This document shows, piece by piece, positions 43,084 through 51,465 of a stretch of 64,000 nt of DNA. Within the stretch, counting starts at the first letter, position 1, and each line of letters opens with the position of its first letter. Origin of the DNA: CAZYTO01 sp964650405. Lineage in GTDB: Bacteria > Acidobacteriota > Thermoanaerobaculia > Gp7-AA8. The notes below the pieces were generated by a model. It was not told the origin of the DNA and ran no database searches. It saw only the letters and a program-made list of their open reading frames with translations. The position numbers were made by a program, and so were the translations under genes. The stretch is from assembly GCA_964650405.1 (NCBI GenBank), contig CAZYTO010000001.1:1-64000 (forward strand), given 5' to 3'.

Positions 43084-44646
43084 CTACGCCCGCTTCTGTA
43101 CTGCCATCCGCTGTTGTGCTGCCGTCGTCACTAGTGAGAGAAACCGCTCCACCTCCGCGCGCGAAAGGGTAGGGAGGTGCTCGAGGAGGCCGAGGAGTTG
43201 TGTCGCCTCGTAGTTACCGACGGCGGCGGCGAGCTTTTGTCTCATCAGTGCACGCACTTCGTCGCCGCCCCCTGCGAAGCCGCGTGGGATGGAGATCGCG
43301 CGTTGAACGACGTGGCCGTTTGTGAGGCGGATCTCCACGCGTGCACCGATGGGCTTGGTCGATTCGCGAAAATCCAACGGTCGCCGGTCGCCGGCGGCAC
43401 GCGCCAGCGCCGCCACGAGCCGCGCGACCTGCCACGCATTGCGCAGGCGCGCCGTCTTTGCGAGGGTCAGGGCGAAGAGCGCGGCCTTCCAGCGGGGGAT
43501 GCGGCGCAGCGCGGCGCCGATGGGAATGTCGGCCGTGAGCGCATTGACGGTCAACGGCACGTCATGACGCGTCCGCACCCGTGCCGCCAGCGCCCAGACG
43601 TCGGGTCTGGCAATCCAGTCGCGCTTCAACTGGGCGGGCGTGAATTCGCGGGCCAGGATCGCCGAGGCGAGGACGAAGGGCGTGGAGAACGTGAGCGTGG
43701 AGATGCACGAGCGGGGTCCGTCGAGATACGGCGCGGAGTGTGCGTCCATCCCCACGGTGAAGATCGAGGCTCGGACGGCGACGGCCGCGATGTCGTCAGG
43801 CGATAGGTTGTGAGTGCGGACGAGGTCGAGCGTGGCATCGAGCGCGGCACAGAGATAGCCGCAAACGGGATAGAGCTTGTAACTGTTCGTCTCCGTATGC
43901 CATCGCTCGCCGAGGCCGTCGAGGAAGTCGCGCACCGGCAGGCGAGTGGCCCTGGCGAAGAAACCGCCGGAATCGTCGAGCGGATCGCGCGGTGCACGAA
44001 GGCCGGCGCGCACGGCGTCGATTGCTTCCATGCCGGTTCGCACCGGCAGCGCCGCACACAGCACCTTGGCATCGGAGCCGAGGAACGCGGGATAGAGCGC
44101 GTGGCCCGGGTACGACAGCGCGATGGCCAGCGCCTCGGCGAACTGTGTCTCGTTCAGCCCTTCGAGCCTGGCCCGTGCCGCGGCGGCCGCGACGAGGTGG
44201 AGGTGCGTCGCCATCTGACCGCGCGTGGAGCCGACCGCACAGACCATGTTGATGCGCGCCGCGAGCTCGTTGGCGATGAGCTGGGCGAGGAGCATCTCGG
44301 CGCCCGAGCGGCCATCGGCCAGTGCCAGGGGCACGATCACCGACGAGTGGCCGGTATGACCGCCGAGCATCACGTCGTCGAAGTCGACGACCATCGACCA
44401 TGCCGCCATGAGCATGGCTGCATGCGCCGGCGGTGCGCTCTCGCCGGTCGGAACGATCCGCGCCGCGCCGGGACCGGGCGAGGGAAAGGCCGCGGCGATT
44501 TGCGCTCCGAGGTCGCTGTCGAAACCGGTGAAGACCGCGGCGAGCATCGACAGCCACTGGTTGACGGCCTGCTCGCGTACGTGCCGCGGCACGTCGTCGA
44601 GGGTGAGCCGGCACGCCCAGCGCGCCATGCGTTGGAGCGTGGTCAC
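43084..44646 (-). CDS. MmgE/PrpD family protein
   Basis: A 520-residue member of the 2-methylcitrate dehydratase/cis-aconitate decarboxylase-like fold. It shows helical N-terminal blocks VREQAVNQWLSMLAAVFTGF and HAAMLMAAWSMVVDFDDVML, the GHTGHSSVIVPLALA and YKLYPVCGYLCAALDATLDL segments, and the second lid domain. PrpD-type catalytic context GHAxxxH-like is not cleanly seen, so the reaction is open; a dehydratase, isomerase or decarboxylase of a small carboxylic acid is the family expectation. There are no prpB/prpC neighbours, so methylcitrate cycle membership is not supported. ATG 44644-44646. Confidence 0.82.
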   Translation of the reverse strand: MTTLQRMARWACRLTLDDVPRHVREQAVNQWLSMLAAVFTGFDSDLGAQIAAAFPSPGPGAARIVPTGESAPPAHAAMLMAAWSMVVDFDDVMLGGHTGHSSVIVPLALADGRSGAEMLLAQLIANELAARINMVCAVGSTRGQMATHLHLVAAAAARARLEGLNETQFAEALAIALSYPGHALYPAFLGSDAKVLCAALPVRTGMEAIDAVRAGLRAPRDPLDDSGGFFARATRLPVRDFLDGLGERWHTETNSYKLYPVCGYLCAALDATLDLVRTHNLSPDDIAAVAVRASIFTVGMDAHSAPYLDGPRSCISTLTFSTPFVLASAILAREFTPAQLKRDWIARPDVWALAARVRTRHDVPLTVNALTADIPIGAALRRIPRWKAALFALTLAKTARLRNAWQVARLVAALARAAGDRRPLDFRESTKPIGARVEIRLTNGHVVQRAISIPRGFAGGGDEVRALMRQKLAAAVGNYEATQLLGLLEHLPTLSRAEVERFLSLVTTAAQQRMAVQKRA

Positions 44647-44683
44647 GCGGTGCTCGCAATCGGAGGAAGGCCCTCAGGAACGA

Positions 44684-44781
44684 GCGACGAGCGACCAGCG
44701 GCCAGCGAGACGCGATCAGCGGCCAGCGGAGCGCAACCAGCGAAGTGCGACCAGCGAACAGCGATCAGCGACCAGCGAATT
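44684..44781. repeat. Heptamer tandem array, consensus CAGCGAC, 14 units
   Basis: Fourteen contiguous 7-base units with no phase slip: two GAGCGAC, then CAGCGGC, CAGCGAG, ACGCGAT, CAGCGGC, CAGCGGA, GCGCAAC, CAGCGAA, GTGCGAC, CAGCGAA, CAGCGAT, CAGCGAC, CAGCGAA. It lies in the 213-base gap between the megasynthase stop and the MmgE/PrpD start, both on the minus strand. No protein is encoded. Confidence 0.9.
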
Positions 44782-44859
44782 GGAGCCCCCTCGAGGAGTC
44801 GCACCTCGTTCCCCTCCCTACGTAGGAGGTGCATCACTGTCAATGCTTCGGGGGCCGGA

Positions 44860-47800
44860 TCACGCACGCACACCGGCCAGCCGCTCGTAGCCGGCTTCGT
44901 CCTCCCTCTTCTCGAGCCTGTGGTCGAGCAGGACGCGGAATCCCAGCTCGTCCGCGAGCCGCTCCATCTCCAGCACCTGCTGGAGTGAAAGGTCATATCC
45001 GAGACCGCTGTCCTGGTAGCGCTGGTCCATGGCCAGCATCATCGTCTCGGCCATGCAGGCGTAGGCGCTGCCGCGGGCCAGCGAGGCGTTGAACCCGAGC
45101 GAGGCGTCGCCGGGCATCCGCACCACGCCGCCGTCTATGACCAGGACGTCGGGACGGGCCGCGCGCACCGCGGCGTCGACGTTCGACGGCCGCGAGATGT
45201 CGCAGACGATGGCGCGCTTGCGCAGGTTCTCGTCGCGCACCATCCGCTCGGTCGTGCTCGTACAGCAGACGACGAGATCGACGTCCGGCAGCGTTCCGGC
45301 GGCGTCGACGGAGATCTCGAGCGCATGCGTCCGCCGGATCAGCTCCTCGCCGATGCGTACCAGCGCGGCACGGTCGGGCGTCGGCGGAAGGGTGAAGTCG
45401 AGCTCCTCGACCCAGCTTGCGACGGAGCCCGGGGTGAGGTCAGACCCGCTCCGCAGCTCGTCGAGGGACCAGACGATCCGGCCGGCGACCTGCAGCAGGC
45501 GCTCGCGCGTCTCGTTCGGATGGGCGGGATTGCCGATGAGCACGAGCCGCCCCGCATCGCGCGAGAGGAGGATCGACAGCGCGGACCCGATGGCCCCGCC
45601 GGCACCGACGATGCCGACCGTGCGGCGGGCCAGGTTGAGGCTCCGCTCCGCCGCGGCCAGGCGGATGGTCTGCCGCGCCGCGACGGCCGTGAACGAGTTC
45701 CCGGTCGTCAGCGGCGGCAGTCCGTTGCCCTTGAGCGACAGGCCGCCCTGCGTGACCACGGAGGTGTAGGCGCCGAGGCCGATGATCTTCGCGCCGCGCT
45801 TCTGGGCCAGCTTCGCCGCGTCGTAGATCTCGGCCACGGCCCGGTCGTGCTTCATGGCCCGCAGTTCCTCGGCGCGCCGCGGCACGAGGATGAACTCCCC
45901 GTATGCCGACTTGTGATTGTCGCCGGTGACACGCGTCTCGCCGATGACCAGCGGGTCGAAGTTGTCGCCGAGGGCGTTCGAAAGCGCGGAGAGCTGCGCC
46001 TCGTCGAGCGGCGCGAGGCTGCCGTCGATATCGCCGTAGTCCTTCCACGCCAGCGGATGCACGAGGAAGGCGAAGCGCCCTTCGTTCCGGCGCGGCTCGA
46101 AGCGGTGGGCACGCGCCTCGGCGCGAGGGCGGTGGATCTCGACCGTGGCGCTGAAGCCGGTGACCTGCGAGGTGAGCGCAGCGAGGTTACGCCGGTCGAT
46201 CCGTTGCAGCACGCGCTCCAGCGCGTGGAGGAAGAACTGGCACTCGTCCCACGTGGCCGTCAGCGGCGGCTCGATGCGCAGCACGCCCCCCTGGTTGAGC
46301 GTGTAGCCGACGCGTACGCCTTCGACGTGGAGGAGGTGGCTGACCACGAGGGCTGTCAGCGCTTCCTGCTCGCCGAGGTACCCGAGCAGGCCGTCGCCGG
46401 CATTGTGGCGAGTGAGACCAAAGCGGAGACCGAGGAGGTAGCCGCGCCCGCGGACTTCGCCGATGAGGCCCGGATAGCTGCGATCGAGCGCCAGCAGGCC
46501 GTCCTTGAGCCGGGCGCCGTTCGCGGCCACCTGGCCGATCAGCGCGCCTTTGTTCTCTTCGAGGAGATCGAGGGTGGCCAGGCCGGCGCGGCAGGCCAGC
46601 GTATTACCTGCGAAGGTCGACGTGTGTTTCAGCGCGAACTCGTCGTTGTAGGCGGCGGCCGTGCAGAGACACGCGCCGATGGGAACGAGCCCGCCGCCAA
46701 GCGCCTTGGCCACGGTCATCACGTCGGGGGTGATGCCGAGATCGCGGCAGACGAACATCGCGCCGGTCCGGCCCAGCCCCGTCTGGATCTCGTCGGCGAC
46801 GAAGAGCGTGCCGGTCTCGCGGCAGATCTTGCGCGCCTGGCGGAGATACCCCGCCGGCGGCTCCACGATGCCGCCCTCTCCCTGGATCGGCTCGACGACG
46901 AATGCCGCGTGCCGGCCGCCGGAGAGGATCCGGCGTAGCGCGTCGAGATCGCCGTACGGAACGTACTCGAAGCCGGGCACCGGCGCTCCGAACGGTTTCT
47001 GGTACTTCTCCTTGTCCGTCGCGGAGAGCGCGCCGAGCGTCTTGCCGTGGAAACCGTTGTTCGCGGCGAGGACGGCGTGGCGTCCGGTCGTGGAGCGGCA
47101 AAGCTTGATGGCCGCCTCGATGGCTTCCGCGCCGCTGTTGGCGAACGTGACATACGCCATGCCCGGCGGCGCCACGGCGAGCAGCCGCTCCGCCAGCTCT
47201 CCGGCGGCGTTGAGCAGCGACGGCTGGACGAAGCTCGGCTCGCCGCGCTCGCGCACGGCCTGCAGCGCAGCCCAGATGCGGGGTGGATTGAAGCCGAACG
47301 GGAGGGCACCGTATTGCGCGAGAAAGTCGAGATACCGCCGGCCGTTCTCGTCCCACAGCCAGCTTCCCTCGCCGCGCACGAACGACTTGTCCATGCCCAT
47401 TTGTGTCAGGAGACGCCCGAGCTCGGGGTTCACGGACGTTTCGAAGGGATGCGGGCGGCGAGCGGCGAGCGGCGAGCGGGGAGACGCTGGAGTCGAACGG
47501 GAGTCGGCCAGCGGGGGACGTTGCATGGCGACCGACGGCTGAAGCTGGGGCGGTGCGGACGGGATTGCCGCGGCCTGCGGAGTTAGACGCACCGGCAAGG
47601 GAGGTGGCGGCGGGCTGGTCGTTTTCTTCGTGTGCGGCGGAACGAGCGGCGTGACGTTGGCCGGAGAGGCCGGCTCGCGCGGCGTTTCCTGAATGCGGCG
47701 GACGGGCTGGCGGGGGCGCGGCCGCCCCTCGAAGAGGCTCCCCGCGTCCAGGTGGAGCGCGAACGTCTCCTCGATCTCGCCGACGAGGGTGACGACGACG

Positions 47801-49662
47801 AGGGAGTCGAGGCCGAACGCCACGAGCGGCAGGTCGCGGTCGAGGAGTGCAGCCGGCTGTCGCGTTCGTGCGGCGATGCCCTCGACCAGCCACGACTCCA
47901 GGCGGTCGAGGCCACGTCCCCGCTTCGGGGCAGTTGGTTCGTCCAGTCGGGCGAACAGCGCCTCGTCCCTCCAAGCGGTGATGGGGTCCAGGTTGCCAGC
48001 CAGGAACTCGTTCCGGATCAGCGCGCGCTGCGTCTTGCCGCTGGTCGTCTTCGGCAGGCTGTTCGGGCGGAGGAGGGAGACGGCGGAGACCTCGACCGTG
48101 AGCTCGGCGGCGACGGCGCTGCGGATGCGTGCCATGAGCGCATTCGTGTCGAGATCGCGCCGCGCCTCGCGGCGGACCTCGGCGACGATGACCAGTCTCT
48201 CCGCACCGGCCACGTCGGCCGAGACCGCCGCGACGAACGAGGCGTGAATGGCCGGATCGCACTGCTCGACGACCTGCTCGATGTCCTGGGGCGCGAGGTT
48301 GCGGCCGCGGATGATGATCAGGTCCTTGATGCGGCCGGTGACGAACAGCTCCCCATCGTGCAGGAAGCCGAGGTCGCCGGTGCGCATGAACGGACCGTCG
48401 CCATCGGCGAGATGCGCAGCAAACGTCTCCGCGGAGAGCTCCGGCTGATGCCAGTAGCCTTGCGCCACGCTCGGGCTGCCGAGCCAGATCTCGCCCACTT
48501 CGTCCTCGTTGCAGCGGCGTCCCGAGCCGGATTCGACGATCACCACGCGCGAGTCGAGCAGGGGAGCCCCGCAACTGACGAGGCTCGCGCACGGCGCCGT
48601 GGCCGCCGGGCGCGGCCGATGCGACTCCAGGCTGGCGCGCGAGAACGACGTCGTGCCGCGGTGGTAGCGGCCGGTGGCAAAGAGCGTGTTCTCGGCGAGA
48701 CCATAGCAGGGGAAGAACGCCTCGCGCCGGAAGCCGCACGGGGCGAACGCTTCGGCAAACGCATCGAGCGTGGCGGCGCGGATCGGCTCCGCGCCGTTGA
48801 AGGCGGTGCGCCACCGTGAGAGATCGAGTCCCTCCCGCTCCTCCGCAGAGATGCGCTCGACGCACAGCCCATAGCCGAAGTCGGGGGCGCCGCTGAACGT
48901 CCCGCCGTAACGGCTGACGGCGTCGAGCCAGAGGCGCGGCTTCTTGAGGAAATCGACCGGTGCGAGCAGGTAACACGGCACGCCGTTATAGAGCGACGAC
49001 AAGACGATGCTGATCAGGCCCATGTCGTGGAAGAGCGGCAGCCACGACACGATGACCGTGTCGGGGCCGTGATGGACGGCCTCCTTCGCCAGGGCCTGAT
49101 TGTGAATGATGTTGCCGTGGCTGACCATCACGCCTTTCGGCGCGGAAGTCGACGCTGACGTGTATTGCAGGAAGGCCAGAGTATCGGGTCCGGCATTGGG
49201 ATCGACCCACGCCGAAGCTTCGTCGAGGGACACCTCGCTGGTGATCAGCCACTCGACGGCGGCCAGGCCGGGGGCTTCGTCGAAGCGCGCCGCCAACTGG
49301 CGATGGACGACGTCGGTGGTCATGGCCACTTTGGGCCGGGCGTCGTCGAGGATGGCCGCCAGGCGCTTGAGGTTGTGATTGGCCCGCGGCGGATAGCCGG
49401 GAACAGCCACGGCGCCGGCGGCCAGACATCCATAGAAGGCGGCGATGTACTCGGTCCCGCTGGGATAGAGGAGCAGGACGCGCTCGCCCCGCGCGCCGAG
49501 CCGTTGCAGCCGGGCGGCCAGGGCCCGTACGCGCCGGTCCAACTGGCCGAAGGAGAGGGTCTCCGACTCGTCGCCTCCGCTGAGGAACGTATAGGAGCGC
49601 GCGCCCGGCCGGGTCTGGGCGCGGTCGCGAAGCAGGTGAATGAGCGAAGCAGGCGATGCCAT
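44860..49662 (-). CDS. Fatty amine megasynthase: FAAL - ACP - class III aminotransferase - acyl-ACP reductase
   Basis: One 1600-residue chain. Residues ~1-545: fatty-acyl-AMP ligase (FLQYTSASTSAPKGVMVSHGN, SWLPLFHDMGLI, PCYGLAENTLF). ~595-670: acyl carrier with phosphopantetheine Ser in FGLDSLVVV (~617). ~670-740: Pro-rich linker. ~740-1170: class III aminotransferase with NSGAEAIEAAIKL, GFHGKTLGALSAT, FVADEIQTGLGRTG and PLP Lys in TVAKALGGG (~985). ~1190-1590: long-chain acyl-ACP reductase-like domain (cyanobacterial AAR family) with LTTGNSFTAVAARQ, VGIVGAGGAIGSALS and YACMAETMMLAMD. Expected sequence: activate a fatty acid, load it on ACP, reduce it to aldehyde, transaminate to a fatty amine. 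A separate-protein parallel is tambjamine alkylamine biosynthesis. A strong sigma70 promoter is upstream. Confidence 0.92.
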   Translation of the reverse strand: MASPASLIHLLRDRAQTRPGARSYTFLSGGDESETLSFGQLDRRVRALAARLQRLGARGERVLLLYPSGTEYIAAFYGCLAAGAVAVPGYPPRANHNLKRLAAILDDARPKVAMTTDVVHRQLAARFDEAPGLAAVEWLITSEVSLDEASAWVDPNAGPDTLAFLQYTSASTSAPKGVMVSHGNIIHNQALAKEAVHHGPDTVIVSWLPLFHDMGLISIVLSSLYNGVPCYLLAPVDFLKKPRLWLDAVSRYGGTFSGAPDFGYGLCVERISAEEREGLDLSRWRTAFNGAEPIRAATLDAFAEAFAPCGFRREAFFPCYGLAENTLFATGRYHRGTTSFSRASLESHRPRPAATAPCASLVSCGAPLLDSRVVIVESGSGRRCNEDEVGEIWLGSPSVAQGYWHQPELSAETFAAHLADGDGPFMRTGDLGFLHDGELFVTGRIKDLIIIRGRNLAPQDIEQVVEQCDPAIHASFVAAVSADVAGAERLVIVAEVRREARRDLDTNALMARIRSAVAAELTVEVSAVSLLRPNSLPKTTSGKTQRALIRNEFLAGNLDPITAWRDEALFARLDEPTAPKRGRGLDRLESWLVEGIAARTRQPAALLDRDLPLVAFGLDSLVVVTLVGEIEETFALHLDAGSLFEGRPRPRQPVRRIQETPREPASPANVTPLVPPHTKKTTSPPPPPLPVRLTPQAAAIPSAPPQLQPSVAMQRPPLADSRSTPASPRSPLAARRPHPFETSVNPELGRLLTQMGMDKSFVRGEGSWLWDENGRRYLDFLAQYGALPFGFNPPRIWAALQAVRERGEPSFVQPSLLNAAGELAERLLAVAPPGMAYVTFANSGAEAIEAAIKLCRSTTGRHAVLAANNGFHGKTLGALSATDKEKYQKPFGAPVPGFEYVPYGDLDALRRILSGGRHAAFVVEPIQGEGGIVEPPAGYLRQARKICRETGTLFVADEIQTGLGRTGAMFVCRDLGITPDVMTVAKALGGGLVPIGACLCTAAAYNDEFALKHTSTFAGNTLACRAGLATLDLLEENKGALIGQVAANGARLKDGLLALDRSYPGLIGEVRGRGYLLGLRFGLTRHNAGDGLLGYLGEQEALTALVVSHLLHVEGVRVGYTLNQGGVLRIEPPLTATWDECQFFLHALERVLQRIDRRNLAALTSQVTGFSATVEIHRPRAEARAHRFEPRRNEGRFAFLVHPLAWKDYGDIDGSLAPLDEAQLSALSNALGDNFDPLVIGETRVTGDNHKSAYGEFILVPRRAEELRAMKHDRAVAEIYDAAKLAQKRGAKIIGLGAYTSVVTQGGLSLKGNGLPPLTTGNSFTAVAARQTIRLAAAERSLNLARRTVGIVGAGGAIGSALSILLSRDAGRLVLIGNPAHPNETRERLLQVAGRIVWSLDELRSGSDLTPGSVASWVEELDFTLPPTPDRAALVRIGEELIRRTHALEISVDAAGTLPDVDLVVCCTSTTERMVRDENLRKRAIVCDISRPSNVDAAVRAARPDVLVIDGGVVRMPGDASLGFNASLARGSAYACMAETMMLAMDQRYQDSGLGYDLSLQQVLEMERLADELGFRVLLDHRLEKREDEAGYERLAGVRA
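47453..47487. repeat. Intragenic heptamer run (GAGCGGC) in the megasynthase linker
   Basis: Five 7-base units in phase (GGGCGGC, GAGCGGC, GAGCGGC, GAGCGGG, GAGACGC) inside the coding sequence for the linker between the carrier and aminotransferase domains. Because 7 is not a multiple of 3, unit gain or loss shifts the reading frame unless three units change together. Confidence 0.75.
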
Positions 49663-49736
49663 GACTGTTCGATATCGATTCGATGACGGTCCGATTCGTG
49701 TGACTCGTTGCTGACGGCGCGGGGATTTGTGACGGC

Positions 49737-49765
49737 AATGTAGATCGGAATACGGAAGTTGTCAA
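49737..49765 (-). promoter_or_regulatory. Sigma70 promoter for the megasynthase
   Basis: On the minus strand a perfect -35 TTGACA (49760-49765) is 17 bases from the -10 TACATT (49737-49742). Transcription would start near 49730, giving a leader of about 70 bases before the ATG at 49662. Confidence 0.75.
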
Positions 49766-49784
49766 TTCCATGAAGAAAGAATTG
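49763..49784. promoter_or_regulatory. Operator-like inverted repeat between the two divergent -35 boxes
   Basis: CAATTC (49763-49768) and GAATTG (49779-49784) form an inverted repeat with a 10-base spacer that overlaps the -35 elements of both divergent promoters, so one regulator bound here could control both operons. No regulator gene is adjacent. Confidence 0.5.
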
Positions 49785-49810
49785 CGTCATGCCGTTATTT
49801 AATGTATAAC
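49782..49810 (+). promoter_or_regulatory. Sigma70 promoter for the ACAD-diiron operon
   Basis: TTGCGT (49782-49787) and TATAAC (49805-49810) are exactly 17 bases apart. A transcript would begin near 49817, which excludes the ATG at 49802 as start of the first gene and supports ATG 49844. Confidence 0.65.
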
Positions 49811-49843
49811 GCGGCCATCCACTATTGCGGGCCGGAGGATCTG

Positions 49844-50974
49844 ATGAATTTCCTGAAACGGGATCGGGAGACGCTGGAGAGATTTCTGCCGGGGCTCGAC
49901 GCCCGCCTGCTGAACATCCCCCTCATGGACATCGAACAGCCGGGAAACCCCGGCCTCACCTTCCTGCGCGAGCTGGAAGGCGCCGCCCTGCTGGTTCCTG
50001 CCCAGCACGGCGGTAAGGGAGCCTCGGCCGCGGAAGCCATCCAGATTCACCGCGCCGTGGCCACCCGGTCGCCCTCCCTGGCCATCGCCATGACCATGCA
50101 TAATTTTTCCGTCGCCACCCTGGTCGAGTACCTCTTCTATGGCGACTACACGGTGGAGCTGCTGCAGCAGATCGCCGGCGGCCAGTTGCTGGTGGCCTCG
50201 GGGTTCGCCGAGGGGCGGGCGGGCACGAGCATTCTCGATCCGGCCATGAAGGCTACGCCGCTGGAGGGCGGCGGCTACCTCCTCAACGGCAGCAAGAAGC
50301 CCTGCAGCCTCCCGAATTCGATGCACATTCCTACGGCCAGCGGGGCGGTGCCGTCCAAAAGCGGCAACGGCGGTCATCGCCGGGCCGTTGCCGTTGTTCC
50401 GGCTGATGCCGAGGGGATCGATCGGAGGCCGTTCTGGAGCAGCAACGTTCTACGGGGCGCGGAGAGCGAAGAGCTCTGCCTGACCAACGTGGCCATCACC
50501 GACGCGCAGCTCTTCTTCCCGGAAGTGGAGGAGAGCCTCGATGCCGTCGAGGCGGGCGGGTTTCTCTGGTTCGAGCTGCTCGTCTCGGCCTCGTATCTCG
50601 GCGTGGCCTCGGCCCTCGTGGAGAAGGTGCTCACCAGCAACCGTGGCGACGCCAATGAACGGATGCAACTGGCCATCGAATGCGAAGGGGCCATGGCCGC
50701 GCTGGAAGGCGTCGCGCGCGCCATGCAGACGGGCGAGCGGGGCGAGGCCATCCTCGTACAGTCGCTCCTCGTCCGCTTCTCCGTGCAGCAGGCCATCGAG
50801 CGGATCACCGCTCGGGCGGCCGAGCTCCTCGGCGGCATGGCCTTCATCAAGTCGCCCGACGTCGGCTACCTCTACGCGGCCAGCCGGGCCCTGGCCTTCC
50901 ATCCGCCGTCGCGGCTCAGCGTGAGTGCGGCCGTCGACGGCTACCTGCACGGCCAGCCGATGCAGGTGGCGTAA
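49844..50974 (+). CDS. Acyl-CoA-dehydrogenase-fold flavoprotein (possible amine N-hydroxylase)
   Basis: A 376-residue protein with the three-part ACAD fold: N-terminal helices, a central flavin-binding beta domain (VASGFAEGRAGTSILDP, YLLNGSKKPCSLPNSMH) and C-terminal helices (RFSVQQAIERITARAAELLG). The usual C-terminal IYEGT segment is missing, replaced by YAASRALAFHPPSRLS, which argues against an ordinary dehydrogenase. ACAD-fold flavin monooxygenases include VlmH, isobutylamine N-hydroxylase of valanimycin, so N-hydroxylation of the fatty amine is attractive; desaturation of the acyl chain (TamF-like) is the alternative. ATG 49844 has GGAGG six bases upstream and lies downstream of the promoter. 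It is first in a six-gene operon. Confidence 0.85.
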   Translation: MNFLKRDRETLERFLPGLDARLLNIPLMDIEQPGNPGLTFLRELEGAALLVPAQHGGKGASAAEAIQIHRAVATRSPSLAIAMTMHNFSVATLVEYLFYGDYTVELLQQIAGGQLLVASGFAEGRAGTSILDPAMKATPLEGGGYLLNGSKKPCSLPNSMHIPTASGAVPSKSGNGGHRRAVAVVPADAEGIDRRPFWSSNVLRGAESEELCLTNVAITDAQLFFPEVEESLDAVEAGGFLWFELLVSASYLGVASALVEKVLTSNRGDANERMQLAIECEGAMAALEGVARAMQTGERGEAILVQSLLVRFSVQQAIERITARAAELLGGMAFIKSPDVGYLYAASRALAFHPPSRLSVSAAVDGYLHGQPMQVA

Positions 50975-50989
50975 ACGGAGGCGGTGATC

Positions 50990-51454
50990 ATGGACAAGCA
51001 CAACCGCTTCCATACGCCGGCGATCTACAACCTCGAGCGGCTGGACTGGCTGGTAATCGGTGCCGTAGCCCTCATCCTGCTGTGCGTGGAGCGGCATGAG
51101 GTGCGGTGGTGGCCTTTCGTCATTGCCTTCGCGTTTCCCGACGTCATCGGGACGTTCCCCGGCCTCTACTGCTATTACGGGCGGCGCAACGGCGCGCATC
51201 GCTCCATTCCCGGCGTCATTCACCAGCTCTACAACTTCGGACACTCGTTCGCCACGCTCGGCCTGTTCTGTGCCGGCTGGTTCCTGGTGACGCGCCGCTT
51301 CGAATGGTGGATGCTGGCGTTCCCCATCCATCTCGCGGGCGACCGGTCGATCTTCGGCAACATCTACAAGCCATTCGGCACGGCCTTCGAGCCGGTGCCC
51401 CACGACGCCTTCGTCCGCTTCGAGCGCGAGTACCGCGCCGCCGGCACCTGGTGA
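50990..51454 (+). CDS. Small His-rich integral membrane protein
   Basis: A 154-residue protein with about four hydrophobic segments (LVIGAVALILLCVE, WWPFVIAFAFPDVIGTF, ATLGLFCAGWFLVT, WWMLAFPIHLAGDRS). Conserved-looking polar residues sit in or near the membrane: RNGAHRSIPGVIHQ, FGHS and HLAGDRSIFGN, suggesting metal or substrate binding rather than transport. GGAG lies 9 bases before ATG 50990. It sits between the ACAD-fold and diiron genes. I do not recognise the family firmly. A membrane protein (VlmO) acting with a diiron protein is involved in valanimycin N-N chemistry, but homology is not shown here. Confidence 0.75.
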   Translation: MDKHNRFHTPAIYNLERLDWLVIGAVALILLCVERHEVRWWPFVIAFAFPDVIGTFPGLYCYYGRRNGAHRSIPGVIHQLYNFGHSFATLGLFCAGWFLVTRRFEWWMLAFPIHLAGDRSIFGNIYKPFGTAFEPVPHDAFVRFEREYRAAGTW

Positions 51455-51465
51455 GGAGGACGCTC

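Noticed and set aside
43084..44646. 2-methylcitrate dehydratase (prpD) as a named gene
   Set aside because: Only the superfamily fold is supported and no prpB/prpC neighbours are present.
45435..45465. Possible copy of the GGTCAGACC repeat in the megasynthase
   Set aside because: Only about nine bases match and the codons encode a plausible loop in frame; chance cannot be excluded.
49802..49843. Upstream ATG for the ACAD-fold gene
   Set aside because: It lies upstream of the -10 element at 49805-49810 and has no Shine-Dalgarno, whereas ATG 49844 has GGAGG.
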